Source of the DNA: Corynebacterium sp. P3-F1
Lineage (GTDB): Bacteria; Actinomycetota; Actinomycetes; Mycobacteriales; Mycobacteriaceae
NCBI RefSeq assembly: GCF_030503635.1
Contig: NZ_CP129965.1
Span: forward strand, 1,922,001 to 1,986,000
Reading direction: 5' to 3'
Length of the DNA stretch: 64,000 bases
The notes below the pieces were generated by a model. The model did not search any database. It saw only the letters and a list, made by a program, of their open reading frames with translations, and was not told the origin of the DNA. Positions 44,666-53,082 of this stretch are shown here, in pieces (position 1 is the first letter of the stretch; each line of letters starts with the position of its first letter). A program made the translations under genes and the position numbers.

Positions 44666-44956
44666 ATGAACGACATCCAAACTTTCACATCACAGCCCAT
44701 TGCTCTCGCTGCGGCCATCACCCTCGCGGTCGCCGCGGTGACCGCGATGACCCTGCCCGAGACCACGCCCACCGCTGCGCCCACCGCGGAGCCGTCCGGC
44801 GACACCACCACGCCGGGCCTGACCGTCACCCCCGCGGCGTACAACGGCTTCTGCACCGCGATCGGGGCGGTCCCCGGTGATCCCGAACCCATTTCCTGCA
44901 CGCGCATCCCCGTCACTGTGATGCCCACGTCCTACACCCAGGTGGCGCCGCGATGA
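44666..44956 (+). CDS. Small secreted or membrane protein
   Basis: 96 residues. A hydrophobic segment (about 11-30, ALAAAITLAVAAVTAM) is followed by a Thr/Pro/Ala-rich linker and a short C-terminal part with two cysteines (FCTAIG, SCTRIP). It looks like a small exported protein. The end overlaps the next start by ATGA. Promoter-like TATTGT lies about 50 bases upstream. Function unknown. Confidence 0.55.
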   Translation: MNDIQTFTSQPIALAAAITLAVAAVTAMTLPETTPTAAPTAEPSGDTTTPGLTVTPAAYNGFCTAIGAVPGDPEPISCTRIPVTVMPTSYTQVAPR

Positions 44957-45204
44957 CCCTGACCGAGCGCGCGATCACCCAGGCCGGGCTGACCTACGAG
45001 CTCGCGGACACCCTCGATGACCTCCGCGACACCCGGCGTGACATCACTGGCATCACCGACGAACTCCGTCGCTTGCGCACCCGCCGCGATGCCCTGATAG
45101 TCCGCGCGGTCACCCTCGGCGCACCGCGCGAGGCCATCGCCGCCGCTGCCGGGGTGTCACGCCAGCAAGTCCACACCATCGTCACCCGCAGCGCCGCGGC
45201 CTAG
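44953..45204 (+). CDS. Small HTH protein
   Basis: 83 residues: a charged coiled-coil-like helix (ELADTLDDLRDTRRDITGITDELRRLRTRRD) followed by a C-terminal helix-turn-helix (APREAIAAAAGVSRQQVHTIV). Translationally coupled to the gene before it and followed by a strong terminator. Likely a DNA-binding protein of the element, perhaps acting near the right end. Confidence 0.65.
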   Translation: MTLTERAITQAGLTYELADTLDDLRDTRRDITGITDELRRLRTRRDALIVRAVTLGAPREAIAAAAGVSRQQVHTIVTRSAAA

Positions 45205-45221
45205 TCCTGCCCACGACCACC

Positions 45222-45250
45222 AGCCCCCGCCGCAGTCCGCGGCGGGGGCT
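45222..45250 (+). terminator. Rho-independent terminator
   Basis: A perfect 12-bp stem AGCCCCCGCCGC / GCGGCGGGGGCT with a five-base loop, 17 bp after the HTH gene. Confidence 0.75.
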
Positions 45251-45329
45251 CACCTCTGCGCAGCCGGGGGGGTGCCGCGCGGTGTTGATCTTGCCATGCC
45301 CTCGTCCGCCGCGCATGGCGTGAGGGTGC

Positions 45330-45371
45330 TGTCACGTCCCCCTGCGAGGGAGTGAAACATGGTTGCGCAAC
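45330..45371 (+). repeat. Imperfect 42-bp end repeat, right copy
   Basis: Matches 27328-27369 in TGTCACGTCCCC and in the GAGTGAAACATGGTTGCGCA segment, same orientation. Confidence 0.6.
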
Positions 45372-45395
45372 GCCGGGGGAGGGCCCACCGCCGTG

Positions 45396-45459
45396 CCCCC
45401 CGTTTGGCTTGATCTTCCCCCCGTTTGAACTCGTTTCCCCCCGTTTGCCCCCCCGTTTG
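45396..45459 (+). repeat. Four CCCCCCGTTTG sites (right integrase arm)
   Basis: Copies at 45396, 45417, 45437 and 45449, all in the orientation of the two left-end copies. Spacings of 21, 20 and 12 bases place most on one helical face. They end about 100 bp before attR. Confidence 0.78.
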
Positions 45460-45558
45460 GAGCACGGCCACACCAATTTGCCCAGTACACCCCTCGCCAG
45501 GCGATTGTCAGCGTCGAGCTCTGTGCTGCGGCGACGCCAAAAATGGTCAAAAACACAT

Positions 45559-45595
45559 ATCGATTCAGTGTGGGTTCGAGTCCCACTGGGGGCAC
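45559..45595 (+). repeat. attR core
   Basis: Exact 37-bp copy of 27069-27105. It contains only the 3' half of tRNA-Leu, without the 5' acceptor or D arm, so it is not a functional tRNA. Confidence 0.92.
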
Positions 45596-45624
45596 AAGCA
45601 CACACCGCTCGCCGCGGCACACTT

Positions 45625-46626
45625 TTACCGCTCGGGGTCGATGACGTGAATAGACATCGGAGCCGAGGTGAACCGGTACGAGCCCGGCACGGTGTCCAGC
45701 ACCGCCAGCACCTCGTGGCGCAAAGCGCGGTTCACGCTCACAGTTAGATGGGGCCCGGATGCGGGGTCCGCGCCGTAAACGATCCCCGGCTCGTCGTCGC
45801 TTTCAGCTGGAAGGAACCGTGCCCATCCTGTCTCGCCCTCGCCGACCACGGCGAACGGGCGCCCATAGCCCAAACGCCACTTCATCGCCCGCAACACATG
45901 CGCGGCGGCGTGCGTGGTCATGTCGATCCGGCCCGTGGCATCGACCGCGAAGTACCCCGAGGACACCGCAGCAATGGTGGATCCGTCTCTTACGGTGAGG
46001 GAGGTGAGGGGGTGGGTGAAGGAGGCGTCGATAAGCAATGAAGCGCGCGTGGGATCGCTGATGCCTAAAGGCAACGCGTCGCCGAGCAGACCCGCGAATT
46101 TCAGCGGGTCCCAGCGCAGCGCCGCGTCGAGCTCGTCCGCGGTGACGGGCACAGCGTTGATGAAGCGGACGCGCCCCGTCGGTGCGGAAAGGAGGGGTAC
46201 GCACGGATCGGAGACGAAGATGAAACCCGACAGCGAAGCGCCCTCCTGTACAGGTGCGCGCAGATCCATGTAGTGGCCCGGCTCGATCGGGTACCCCGAC
46301 GCCTTCTGATAACGCGCCAGATTGCGCAACCGCTGAACCGGCCACACAGGCGGAACGGATTCGGCGGGGACGCGGATGGTCAGCTCGTCCTGAATGCCGG
46401 CCACCGGCGCCGACGAACGCGTCCGCGACAACCCGTACGTCACGTACAACATGTGCGCGACCGGGGCCTCGAGGCGGTACACGAGCACCGCCGTATCCTC
46501 CGAAAAAGCCAGCTCACCGTGGATCTCCTCCGGGCCCGCGCCCGCGACCCGCTCAAGATGGGCGAGCAGATGATCACCGCCGGTAGCGCGACCCATGCGC
46601 TTGCCGCGACCCCACCCCATGACCAT
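45625..46626 (-). CDS. SUFU (suppressor of fused) domain protein
   Basis: 333 residues. The first 180 show the bacterial SUFU domain: AVLVYRLEAPVAHMLYVTYGLS, the ELTIRVP strand, then WPVQRLRNLARYQKASGYPIEPGHYMDL and FIFVSDP. Bacterial SUFU proteins occur in polymorphic-toxin immunity and stand-alone genes; no toxin gene is adjacent. The C-terminal 150 residues form a second, Ala-rich domain not recognised. A TAGTAT hexamer six bases before ATG 46626 suggests a leaderless mRNA. It is the first gene outside the element, and a GCTTATCGACGCCTCC word lies in it. Confidence 0.78.
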   Translation of the reverse strand: MVMGWGRGKRMGRATGGDHLLAHLERVAGAGPEEIHGELAFSEDTAVLVYRLEAPVAHMLYVTYGLSRTRSSAPVAGIQDELTIRVPAESVPPVWPVQRLRNLARYQKASGYPIEPGHYMDLRAPVQEGASLSGFIFVSDPCVPLLSAPTGRVRFINAVPVTADELDAALRWDPLKFAGLLGDALPLGISDPTRASLLIDASFTHPLTSLTVRDGSTIAAVSSGYFAVDATGRIDMTTHAAAHVLRAMKWRLGYGRPFAVVGEGETGWARFLPAESDDEPGIVYGADPASGPHLTVSVNRALRHEVLAVLDTVPGSYRFTSAPMSIHVIDPER

Positions 46627-46742
46627 GACTTCATACTATTTCGCCCCGCCCGGGAACGAAACGGAGACGTGGGGCGTTGCACAGTATGATCGATGATCGG
46701 TTTCAACGCCGCTTGGAAGAAACAGAAAGGAACTCGAGAAGC

Positions 46743-47588
46743 GTGAAATCCAACAACCCCGTCTTGACGCGCCTCCCGCAGGCCCAACAGAACAACGGGT
46801 ACGCCCAGCCCCAGGCCGGCTACCCGCAGCAGTCCCCGTACGGTCAGACCCAGTACGGCGAAACCCCGAACTTCAGCCAGGGCTACGGCCAGACAGCTGA
46901 GCGCCCCATCACCGTCGACGACATCGTCACCAAGACCGGCATCACCCTCGCCGTCATTGTCGCCTTCGCCGCGGTCAACTTCGGCCTCGGCTTTGTCAAC
47001 CAGTCCGCGGCGATGCTTCTTACCTTCGTGGGCGCCATCGGCGGCTTCATCACCGTCTTGGTTCACTCCTTCGGCCGCAAATACGGTTCCGCCGCCGTCA
47101 CCCTGATCTACGCAGCTTTTGAAGGCCTCTTCGTGGGCGGATTCTCGCTCCTTCTGTCCGGTGTCATCATCGGCGCTGAAAACGCCGGCGCCATCATCTT
47201 CCAGGCGATCCTGGGCACCATCGGTGTCTTCGCCGGCATGCTCTTCGTGTACAAGACCGGCGCCATCCGCGTCACCCCGAAGTTCACGCGCATCGTCACC
47301 GGCTGCATCATCGGCGTCGCTGTGCTCGCGCTGGGCAACCTGCTGCTGTTCATCTTCACCGGCATGTCCCCGCTTCGCGACGGCGGCCCCATCGCCATCC
47401 TCTTCTCCCTCGTCTGCATCGTCCTCGGTTCGCTGAGCTTCCTCACCGACTTTGACACCGCCGACAAGCTCGTCCGCACCGGCGCCCCCGCCAAGATGGC
47501 CTGGGGTGTCGCCCTCGGCCTCGCCGTGACGCTGGTCTGGCTCTACACCGAGATCCTGCGTTTCTTGTCCTACTTCAACCGGGACTAG
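46743..47588 (+). CDS. Bax inhibitor-1/YccA family membrane protein
   Basis: 281 residues: a Gln/Tyr/Pro-rich cytosolic N-terminus (about 55 residues, QPQAGYPQQSPYGQTQYG) followed by seven hydrophobic segments. The end DFDTADKLVRTGAPAKMAWGVALGL and ILRFLSYFNRD match the actinobacterial YccA/BI-1 group. The GTG at 46743 with AGAAAGGAA upstream is preferred to the ATG at 46677. Role unknown; relatives are pH-sensitive calcium channels. Confidence 0.85.
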   Translation: MKSNNPVLTRLPQAQQNNGYAQPQAGYPQQSPYGQTQYGETPNFSQGYGQTAERPITVDDIVTKTGITLAVIVAFAAVNFGLGFVNQSAAMLLTFVGAIGGFITVLVHSFGRKYGSAAVTLIYAAFEGLFVGGFSLLLSGVIIGAENAGAIIFQAILGTIGVFAGMLFVYKTGAIRVTPKFTRIVTGCIIGVAVLALGNLLLFIFTGMSPLRDGGPIAILFSLVCIVLGSLSFLTDFDTADKLVRTGAPAKMAWGVALGLAVTLVWLYTEILRFLSYFNRD

Positions 47589-47613
47589 CTAGCTCCCACC
47601 AAGCGGATTCCGC

Positions 47614-47640
47614 GGCCCGCACTTCAGTGCGGGCCTTTTT
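47614..47640 (+). terminator. Rho-independent terminator
   Basis: GGCCCGCAC / GTGCGGGCC with a short loop, then TTTTT: a textbook terminator 26 bp past the YccA-family gene. Confidence 0.9.
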
Positions 47641-47898
47641 GCATGCTTATCGACGCCTCCGCCGCCCTGCTCACGAAGACAGTGGCAGGACGGCCAAAGA
47701 AGCATGCCCGAAATCGAGACGGACACCTCAACACGCCCCGGTGAGAGAAGTGTGAGCTGGGAGCGTGGATTCACCCCTGTCCAAAGACACCACAACCCCG
47801 GCACCCTGGTACTTCACGGCTGGGTGGCGGGGTTGGATGGGTCGCGGAGGGGGAGACGTCGAAAAGCGCGTGTCTACGCGAGGGGCGCGCGGTGCGTT
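47641..47898. other. Intergenic region with dispersed-word copies
   Basis: No gene supported. It holds GCTTATCGACGCCTCC at 47645-47660 and, reversed, the one-base variant GCTTTTCGACG at 47857-47867. Confidence 0.5.
47645..47655 (+). repeat. Dispersed GCTTATCGACG word, intergenic copy
   Basis: Exact 11-mer right after a terminator, extended to the 16-base consensus GCTTATCGACGCCTCC. Confidence 0.7.
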
Positions 47899-48444
47899 TT
47901 AGTAGGTCGTCTGCGTCTGGACGCTGGCGCCGTCGATAGAAACCTGGGTGAAGACAAGCGCGCCGTTGACGACCTCGGGCGCGGACAGGGTGATCTGCGC
48001 GTCATTAACAACGCGGTCGACATCCTTGATGTTGCGGGTGGCGGTTCCGTGGGCGATCTCGTCGGTCCACTCGTCCCACGTGATGTTCTCTGCGATGTCG
48101 TTCTTGTCCTTGCAGTTAAGGATGATGGTGCCGGGCTTGTGCTCGGCTTCGGTCTCGCAGTTGATGAAAAGCGGGGTGCCGTCGGCGGCGGCGTTCGCGG
48201 CGGCGCGCTCGGCGGTGGTGGTGGCTTGGGCGGAGGCGTTCGCGTCGGTGACGTTGGTCGCGGTCGCAGTGGCGGTGCCCCCGGTCTGGCCGGCATCCGG
48301 CAGGGAGTTCGGGTTCTGGCTGGTTGCGGTGTCGACTTTCTGGGCCGAGTCCTTCTGGTTCGGCGGGGTGCAGGCGGTCACGCCGAATGCGGTGGCGGCG
48401 ACGAGAGCGAGGGCGGCAACCTTGCGGGAAGTGCGGGTAGTCAC
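47899..48444 (-). CDS. Putative lipoprotein, unknown function
   Basis: 181 residues. The signal peptide ends in VTAC, a lipobox with Cys near residue 25. A Thr/Ala/Ser-rich linker of about 60 residues follows, then a compact domain with two cysteines (FINCETEAEH, ILNCKDKNDI) and a strand-rich end. The GTG at 48444 is chosen for the AAGGACC site and because it begins the signal peptide; an upstream ATG would add 14 residues without signal character. It lies 72 bp downstream of greA on the same strand. Confidence 0.7.
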   Translation of the reverse strand: MTTRTSRKVAALALVAATAFGVTACTPPNQKDSAQKVDTATSQNPNSLPDAGQTGGTATATATNVTDANASAQATTTAERAAANAAADGTPLFINCETEAEHKPGTIILNCKDKNDIAENITWDEWTDEIAHGTATRNIKDVDRVVNDAQITLSAPEVVNGALVFTQVSIDGASVQTQTTY

Positions 48445-48516
48445 TGCGGGGTCCTTAATTCCTAGAAATTCTTGAGGTGGCGTCACGCGTGGATACGCGG
48501 AATGTGTAGTGCGCGT

Positions 48517-49038
48517 TTAGATCGCGCGCGGGGTCTTAGCCTTAACCGAATCATACGGCTTCGCGGAGACGATCGTGACCGAAATCTCGCGGCCGTTCGG
48601 GGCGGTGTAGGTGCGGGTTTCGCCTTCGGTGGCTCCGAGGACGGCGGCGCCGAGGGGGGACTGCTCGGAGTAGGTCTCGAGGTCCTTGTTGTCGGTCGAG
48701 GCGGCACGGGTACCGATGAGGAAGGTCTCCTTGTCGTCTTCGTCGCCGTTGTAGTAGACGTGGACGACAGATCCGACGACGGCCATGCCTTCGACGACAC
48801 CAGCGCGTTCGGTGGTGGAGTTTGCCAGCAGCTCGGAGATCTGTTTGATGCGGGCTTCTTCCTGGTCCTGTTGTTCGCGGGCGGCATCGTAGCCGGCGTT
48901 CTCTTTGAGGTCGCCCTCTTCGCGGCGCTCGTTGATTTCAGCGGCGATCACCGGGCGGTTGTCGATGAGCTGCTGCAGCTCGCCCTCGAGCTTAGCCTTC
49001 ATTTCCGGGGTGATGTACTGCTGCTGCTTTTCAGCCAT
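48517..49038 (-). CDS. greA: Transcription elongation factor GreA
   Basis: 173 residues. The N-terminal coiled coil carries the GreA pattern (YITPEMKAKLEGELQQLIDNRPVIAAEI, then RREEGDLKENAGYDAAREQQ with the acidic tip DLKEN). The C-terminal FKBP-like domain holds SPLGAAVLGATEGETRTYTAPNG. It rescues backtracked RNA polymerase by stimulating transcript cleavage. GAGGG lies upstream of the ATG. Confidence 0.95.
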   Translation of the reverse strand: MAEKQQQYITPEMKAKLEGELQQLIDNRPVIAAEINERREEGDLKENAGYDAAREQQDQEEARIKQISELLANSTTERAGVVEGMAVVGSVVHVYYNGDEDDKETFLIGTRAASTDNKDLETYSEQSPLGAAVLGATEGETRTYTAPNGREISVTIVSAKPYDSVKAKTPRAI

Positions 49039-49117
49039 GGAGTTCGGACCCTCGTTTCCTCACGTTCGTTTAGGTAGACGTTCGGATCGTAACATGAGCA
49101 TCGCCTATCGACGCTTC

Positions 49118-49702
49118 CTACCTCGCCTCCACGTATTCCGCCTCCGCGTCAAGGAAGGACGGGATAGTTGTCGAGCATCCGTACACGCCTCCTGAGACCG
49201 GTTGATCGCGGACGGGGATATCGACGTACATGCGGGTCTGCTTCTCGCCGCCGGCGGGGAGGACTACGTCGCGGCGCCCGATTTCGGCGTGCTCGTAGTT
49301 GAGGGAGGTGATGATGCAGTAGCCGGGGACAGACGGGTCGTTGCGGGAGACGTCGAACCAGACGCGAGAGGTGGTGTCGTCGATACGCTCGTGCGAGACG
49401 AGGGTGGCGGAGATGGGTTCCTCGCGGCGCTGCATGATGTAGCGGCCGGCGAACACGAGGAGGAGGACAAGGAAGAGCACGCTGACGACGGCGACGATCT
49501 TGCCGGCGGTGCGGGACGGGGCTGCCTCGGCGGTGCTGGTGCCGTAGCGTGCGCGCGTGGATCTTCCGTTGTTGCCTGCGTTGTCGCGTGTGCGGTTGGC
49601 GGAAGTTCGTGCACCCGTCGTTGGCGCGTCGGACGTGGCCCCAGCCTGGGCCCCAGCCTTGGACCCGGGCGTGGATTCGGGCATGGATTCGGGCTTTGCC
49701 AC
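49118..49702 (-). CDS. DUF4307 domain membrane protein
   Basis: 194 residues: a low-complexity Ser/Thr/Ala/Arg-rich cytosolic start (about 65 residues), one membrane helix (IVAVVSVLFLVLLLVFAGRYI), then an extracellular beta domain with two cysteines (GYCIITSLNYEHAEIGRRDV and GGVYGCSTTIPSFL). This architecture and the place divergent from mca match DUF4307 proteins of mycolata. GTG start. Function unknown. Confidence 0.82.
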   Translation of the reverse strand: MAKPESMPESTPGSKAGAQAGATSDAPTTGARTSANRTRDNAGNNGRSTRARYGTSTAEAAPSRTAGKIVAVVSVLFLVLLLVFAGRYIMQRREEPISATLVSHERIDDTTSRVWFDVSRNDPSVPGYCIITSLNYEHAEIGRRDVVLPAGGEKQTRMYVDIPVRDQPVSGGVYGCSTTIPSFLDAEAEYVEAR

Positions 49703-49783
49703 GGTGGGTGCTCTTTCTCGTCAAGGGAGGTACTAAACTTGTTCCGCGATCAACCTTAACCCCAAGCAGAGGTGGAACACTAA

Positions 49784-50830
49784 GTGACGGGATACCGTTT
49801 GCTGGCCATCCACGCGCACCCGGACGACGAGTCCAGCAAGGGCGCCGCGACGATGGCGAAGTACGCCCACGAGGGCAACCGAGTCAAGGTGCTCACATGC
49901 ACCGGCGGGCAGCGTGGAGACATTCTCAACCCGGCAATGGACCGTCCCGGGATTATCGAGCGGATGACAGAGATCCGCCGCGAAGAGATGGCCGCCGCCG
50001 CTGCTGCCTTGGGTGTCGAGCACGAGTGGCTGGGCTACGAGGATTCGGGTCTGCCCGAGGGGGACCCGCTGCCCCCGTTGCCGGAGGGCTGCTTTGCTCT
50101 CGAGGACCCTGTCGAAGTGGCCAAGGTCGTGGTGGAAAAGATCCGCGAGTTCCGCCCCCACGTGATCATCACTTACGACGAGAACGGTGGTTACCCGCAC
50201 CCAGACCACATCATGGTGCACAAGGTGTCCATGATTGCGTGGGAGGAGGCCGGTAATCCGGATTTCGCGCCGGAGGCAGGCGAGCCGTGGACCCCATTGA
50301 AGCTCTACTACAGCCACGGTTTTGTTGCGCAGCGGATGCGGTTGCTCCACGACCGTCTCATCGAGGCAGGCAAACCGAGCCCATACGAACCCATGCTGAA
50401 GCGCTGGGAGGAGAACGCCTCCGACATCATGCGGCGCGTGACCACCCAGGTCGAATGCGGTGACTATTTTTCTAACCGCGCCGAAGCTCTGACCGCGCAC
50501 GCCACCCAGATCGACCCCGCCGGTGCGTTCCTGGCCAGTCCCGTCGAAGTGCAGCAGGAAGTGTGGCCGACCGAGGAGTTCGAGTTGGCGCAGACTCGTG
50601 TTCCGGCGACACTGCCCGAGGATGACCTGTTTGCGGGCATCGAAGCTGACACCGGCTCCGACGCCGATGCCAAGACCGAGGCCGGCACCGTAACCGAAAC
50701 TGCAGCCGTAGGCGAGGAAGATGCGGAGTTTGCTGGGCAATCCGAACAGGCTGGACAATCCGAACAGGCCGGACACGCTGGACAAACTGGAGCAGCTGGA
50801 CGTGCCGAACATGAAGGAGAGCGACAGTGA
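49784..50830 (+). CDS. mca: Mycothiol S-conjugate amidase
   Basis: 348 residues. Zinc-dependent LmbE-like deacetylase: [10 protein letters not shown] binds zinc and the catalytic Asp, with [11 protein letters not shown] supplying the other ligand. [12 protein letters not shown] and [13 protein letters not shown] fit Mca rather than MshB. It cleaves mycothiol conjugates of toxins so that mercapturic acids are exported. The C-terminus has an unusual acidic tail of about 60 residues ending in GQSEQA-type repeats. GTG start. The last bases GTGA overlap the next gene. Confidence 0.93.
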   Translation: MTGYRLLAIHAHPDDESSKGAATMAKYAHEGNRVKVLTCTGGQRGDILNPAMDRPGIIERMTEIRREEMAAAAAALGVEHEWLGYEDSGLPEGDPLPPLPEGCFALEDPVEVAKVVVEKIREFRPHVIITYDENGGYPHPDHIMVHKVSMIAWEEAGNPDFAPEAGEPWTPLKLYYSHGFVAQRMRLLHDRLIEAGKPSPYEPMLKRWEENASDIMRRVTTQVECGDYFSNRAEALTAHATQIDPAGAFLASPVEVQQEVWPTEEFELAQTRVPATLPEDDLFAGIEADTGSDADAKTEAGTVTETAAVGEEDAEFAGQSEQAGQSEQAGHAGQTGAAGRAEHEGERQ

Positions 50831-51156
50831 CAATGGGGATCGAAGTGCTGACACCCGCGGCGGCTGAGACCGTTCTTGTGCTCGCGCAGCAGATGAATCT
50901 GGCGCAGCAGATGAATAAGGACGCGCCGGTCGGGCCGGAGTTCGGCAAGGCGGAGCCCATCGGTGCACTCATTGTCGTGTGCTTGATGGTGGTCATTTTG
51001 CTCATTGGGTGGGCGTTTCACCGCCGCTATTCACGCTTTCTCCGTCGCAAGCGTTTCGCGGAGGAGCGGGGACTAGACGTGTTCGACGAAAAGGCTGTCG
51101 ACGAAGCGATGGAGGCCGAGGGGCTCCTCGACAGACGCAAGAAGACCTTCTTCTAG
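50827..51156 (+). CDS. Small membrane protein downstream of mca
   Basis: 109 residues with one strong membrane segment ([20 protein letters not shown]) followed by a basic patch ([18 protein letters not shown]) and an acidic end. The GTG start overlaps the mca stop (GTGA), so it is co-translated. Small membrane proteins at this place are conserved next to mca in mycolata, but their function is unknown. Confidence 0.75.
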   Translation: MTMGIEVLTPAAAETVLVLAQQMNLAQQMNKDAPVGPEFGKAEPIGALIVVCLMVVILLIGWAFHRRYSRFLRRKRFAEERGLDVFDEKAVDEAMEAEGLLDRRKKTFF

Positions 51157-51200
51157 CACCCGTAACGGGACCGGGCCGCGAGCACCCGTAACGGGACCGG
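51155..51200 (+). repeat. Tandem 20-bp repeat before uppS
   Basis: AGCACCCGTAACGGGACCGG at 51155-51174 and again at 51181-51200. Each copy contains the small palindrome CCCGT-A-ACGGG. It starts at the stop of the membrane protein gene and ends 47 bp before the uppS start. Confidence 0.75.
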
Positions 51201-51247
51201 CTGAAACCCCTGCCGGGAGACCCCACCGTGGGGGTAAGCTGAACTAC

Positions 51248-52018
51248 GTGGCTATGCTCGACCGACTTCTGTACCCGCTTTACGAGAAGCGGTTGAAGCG
51301 TGAACTCCAGGGGGTCAATCGTCCGGAGCACATCGCTGTAATGGCTGACGGTAACCGCCGTTGGGCGCGCGAAGCCGGCTTCGAGGACATTTCCCACGGG
51401 CACCGCGTCGGGGCAGCGAAGATCGGGGAGCTGGTGCAGTGGTCGGCGGAAATGGATGTCGATGTCGTCACGATCTACCTGCTGTCCACGGAGAATCTCT
51501 CGCGCACCGAAGAGGAGGTGCAGCTGCTCTACGACATCATTTCGGGTGTGGTCGACGAGCTGTCGGGGGATGATTACGAGGCGCGTATCCGACTCGTCGG
51601 CCACCTCAACTTGCTGCCGGAGAAGGTGGCCAACAGGATGCGTTCTGCGGCGGCGGCCACGGAGAACAAGACCGGCATCGTGGTCAATATCGCGGTGGGT
51701 TACGGCGGGCGCCAGGAGATCGTCGACGCAGTGAAGAACTTCCTCGAAGCCAAGGTTGCCGAAGGAGTTCCCGCCGACAAGCTTGCCGACGAAGTCTCCG
51801 TAGAATCCCTCTCCGCCCACCTCTACACCTCCGGTCAGCCGGATCCGGATTTGGTGATCCGCACCTCCGGTGAACAGCGGCTTTCCGGGTTCCTCTTGTG
51901 GCAGTCGGCGTACTCGGAGATCTGGTTCACCGACACATACTGGCCGGCCTTCCGCAAGATCGATTTCCTGCGCGCGTTGAGGGATTACTCGCAGAGGTCG
52001 AGGAGGTTCGGGAAGTAG
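51248..52018 (+). CDS. uppS: Isoprenyl transferase (cis-prenyl diphosphate synthase)
   Basis: 256 residues. The UPP synthase signature is complete: HIAVMADGNRRWAREAGF with the catalytic Asp, HRVGAAKIGELVQW, YLLSTENLSRTEEEVQLL, and the end DPDLVIRTSGEQRLSGFLLWQSAYSEIWF with the WPAF box. Corynebacteria have two such enzymes, one short-chain; I cannot say which this is. It feeds polyprenyl phosphate to peptidoglycan and arabinogalactan synthesis. GTG start (an in-frame ATG follows two codons later). The downstream gap to coaA contains a GCTTATCGACG word. Confidence 0.92.
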   Translation: MAMLDRLLYPLYEKRLKRELQGVNRPEHIAVMADGNRRWAREAGFEDISHGHRVGAAKIGELVQWSAEMDVDVVTIYLLSTENLSRTEEEVQLLYDIISGVVDELSGDDYEARIRLVGHLNLLPEKVANRMRSAAAATENKTGIVVNIAVGYGGRQEIVDAVKNFLEAKVAEGVPADKLADEVSVESLSAHLYTSGQPDPDLVIRTSGEQRLSGFLLWQSAYSEIWFTDTYWPAFRKIDFLRALRDYSQRSRRFGK

Positions 52019-52019
52019 G

Positions 52020-52030
52020 CGTCGATAAGC
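52020..52030 (-). repeat. Dispersed GCTTATCGACG word, intergenic copy
   Basis: Exact 11-mer on the minus strand in the 19-bp gap between the convergent uppS and coaA genes. Confidence 0.7.
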
Positions 52031-52037
52031 GTGCGCC

Positions 52038-52973
52038 CTACATCTTGCGCATGCGTACGCGCTGAACCGAATGGTCGGCGGCTTTGGAGAGGACGAGTGA
52101 CGCGCGCACTCTCGTCGGCTGGATGTTCTCCACGAGATTCGGCAGGTTGATCGTCTGCCAAATCCTGCGGGCCTCGGCTGCCGCCGCCTCGTCGGTGAGG
52201 TCCGCGAACCGCGCGAAGTGCGCGCCCGGACGGCGGAACGCGGTGTTCTTGAGTTTGATGAAGCGGTCGATGTACCACTTCTCGATGTCCTGCGTCCGCG
52301 CGTCGACGTAGACCGAGAAATCGAACAAGTCCGACACCATGAGGGTCGGGCCCGTCTGCAGCACGTTGAGCCCCTCCAAGATGAGGATGTCGGGCTGGTC
52401 CACCACCTGGTACTCGCCGGGGATGATGTCGTACGCGTCGTGGGAGTACAAGGGAGTCTTCACGTTCTCGCGGCCCGCCTTGACCTCGGTGACGAAACGA
52501 AGCAGGTCGCGCCGGTTGTAGGACTCCGGAAACCCCTTGCGCGACATGAGGTTGCGCTCGCGCAGCTCGGCGGCGGGGAGCAGGAAACCGTCAGTGGTGA
52601 CTAGATCCACGCGAGGGTGCGAATCCCACCGCTGGAGAAGCGCTTGCAGGACACGCGCCGTCGTGGATTTGCCTACGGCGACGGAGCCCGCGATGCCGAT
52701 GATGAACGGCACGTGCCCCGGATTTTCCCCGAGGAATGTCTCGGTGACTGCTGTGAGCTTCTGGCGGGCGCGTATCTGCAGGTGGATGAGACGCGACAGC
52801 GGCAGGTAGATGTCTGCGACTTCCTGCAGGTCCATGCTCTCGCCGATACCGAGGAGCTGCTCGAGATCGTCCTCGTCGATCACCTGGGGCATGTGCGCGC
52901 GGCGTTCGCGCCAGGCATCGCGCGGGAAATCCAGGTAAGGGCTCGGGTCTGCGGGTCGCGGCATGGGCACCAT
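52038..52973 (-). CDS. coaA: Pantothenate kinase (type I)
   Basis: 311 residues. First step of CoA synthesis. The P-loop [49 protein letters not shown] and [12 protein letters not shown] are those of bacterial CoaA. The end [24 protein letters not shown] is typical. The ATG at 52973 is the first; a second ATG three codons later (52964) is equally possible, as neither has a clear ribosome-binding site. Confidence 0.95.
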   Translation of the reverse strand: MVPMPRPADPSPYLDFPRDAWRERRAHMPQVIDEDDLEQLLGIGESMDLQEVADIYLPLSRLIHLQIRARQKLTAVTETFLGENPGHVPFIIGIAGSVAVGKSTTARVLQALLQRWDSHPRVDLVTTDGFLLPAAELRERNLMSRKGFPESYNRRDLLRFVTEVKAGRENVKTPLYSHDAYDIIPGEYQVVDQPDILILEGLNVLQTGPTLMVSDLFDFSVYVDARTQDIEKWYIDRFIKLKNTAFRRPGAHFARFADLTDEAAAAEARRIWQTINLPNLVENIQPTRVRASLVLSKAADHSVQRVRMRKM

Positions 52974-53082
52974 TCTTACACCAGCTGGGGCGTGACTCCT
53001 GTATGAGGGCCGTGTCTGCGGTGTCTAGAGTGAAGTAGTGCATACTGGCGCACAACTGCCGTACCGAAAGGAACCCCGGAAC

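Larger units (their letters stand above)
27069..45595. mobile_element. AICE-like integrative element carrying poly-gamma-glutamate genes
   Basis: About 18.5 kb bounded by a 37-bp direct repeat that copies the 3' half of tRNA-Leu. Inside are, in order, integrase arm-type sites, a tyrosine integrase, an HTH protein, an FtsK/TraB-like translocase, the CapD-PgsB-PgsC cargo, an iteron origin-like region, an IS30 element, a prim-pol/ATPase, a family A polymerase, small genes, and arm-type sites again. Known AICEs combine Int, an FtsK-type Tra and one of the RepSA, RepAM or prim-pol replication modules; this fits the prim-pol type. No relaxase or type IV secretion genes are seen, consistent with double-stranded DNA transfer by a TraB-like pump. 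Whether it is still mobile is uncertain because tra looks rearranged. Confidence 0.85.

Noticed and set aside
45559..45595. Second tRNA-Leu gene
   Set aside because: Only the 3' half is present; it is the att repeat.
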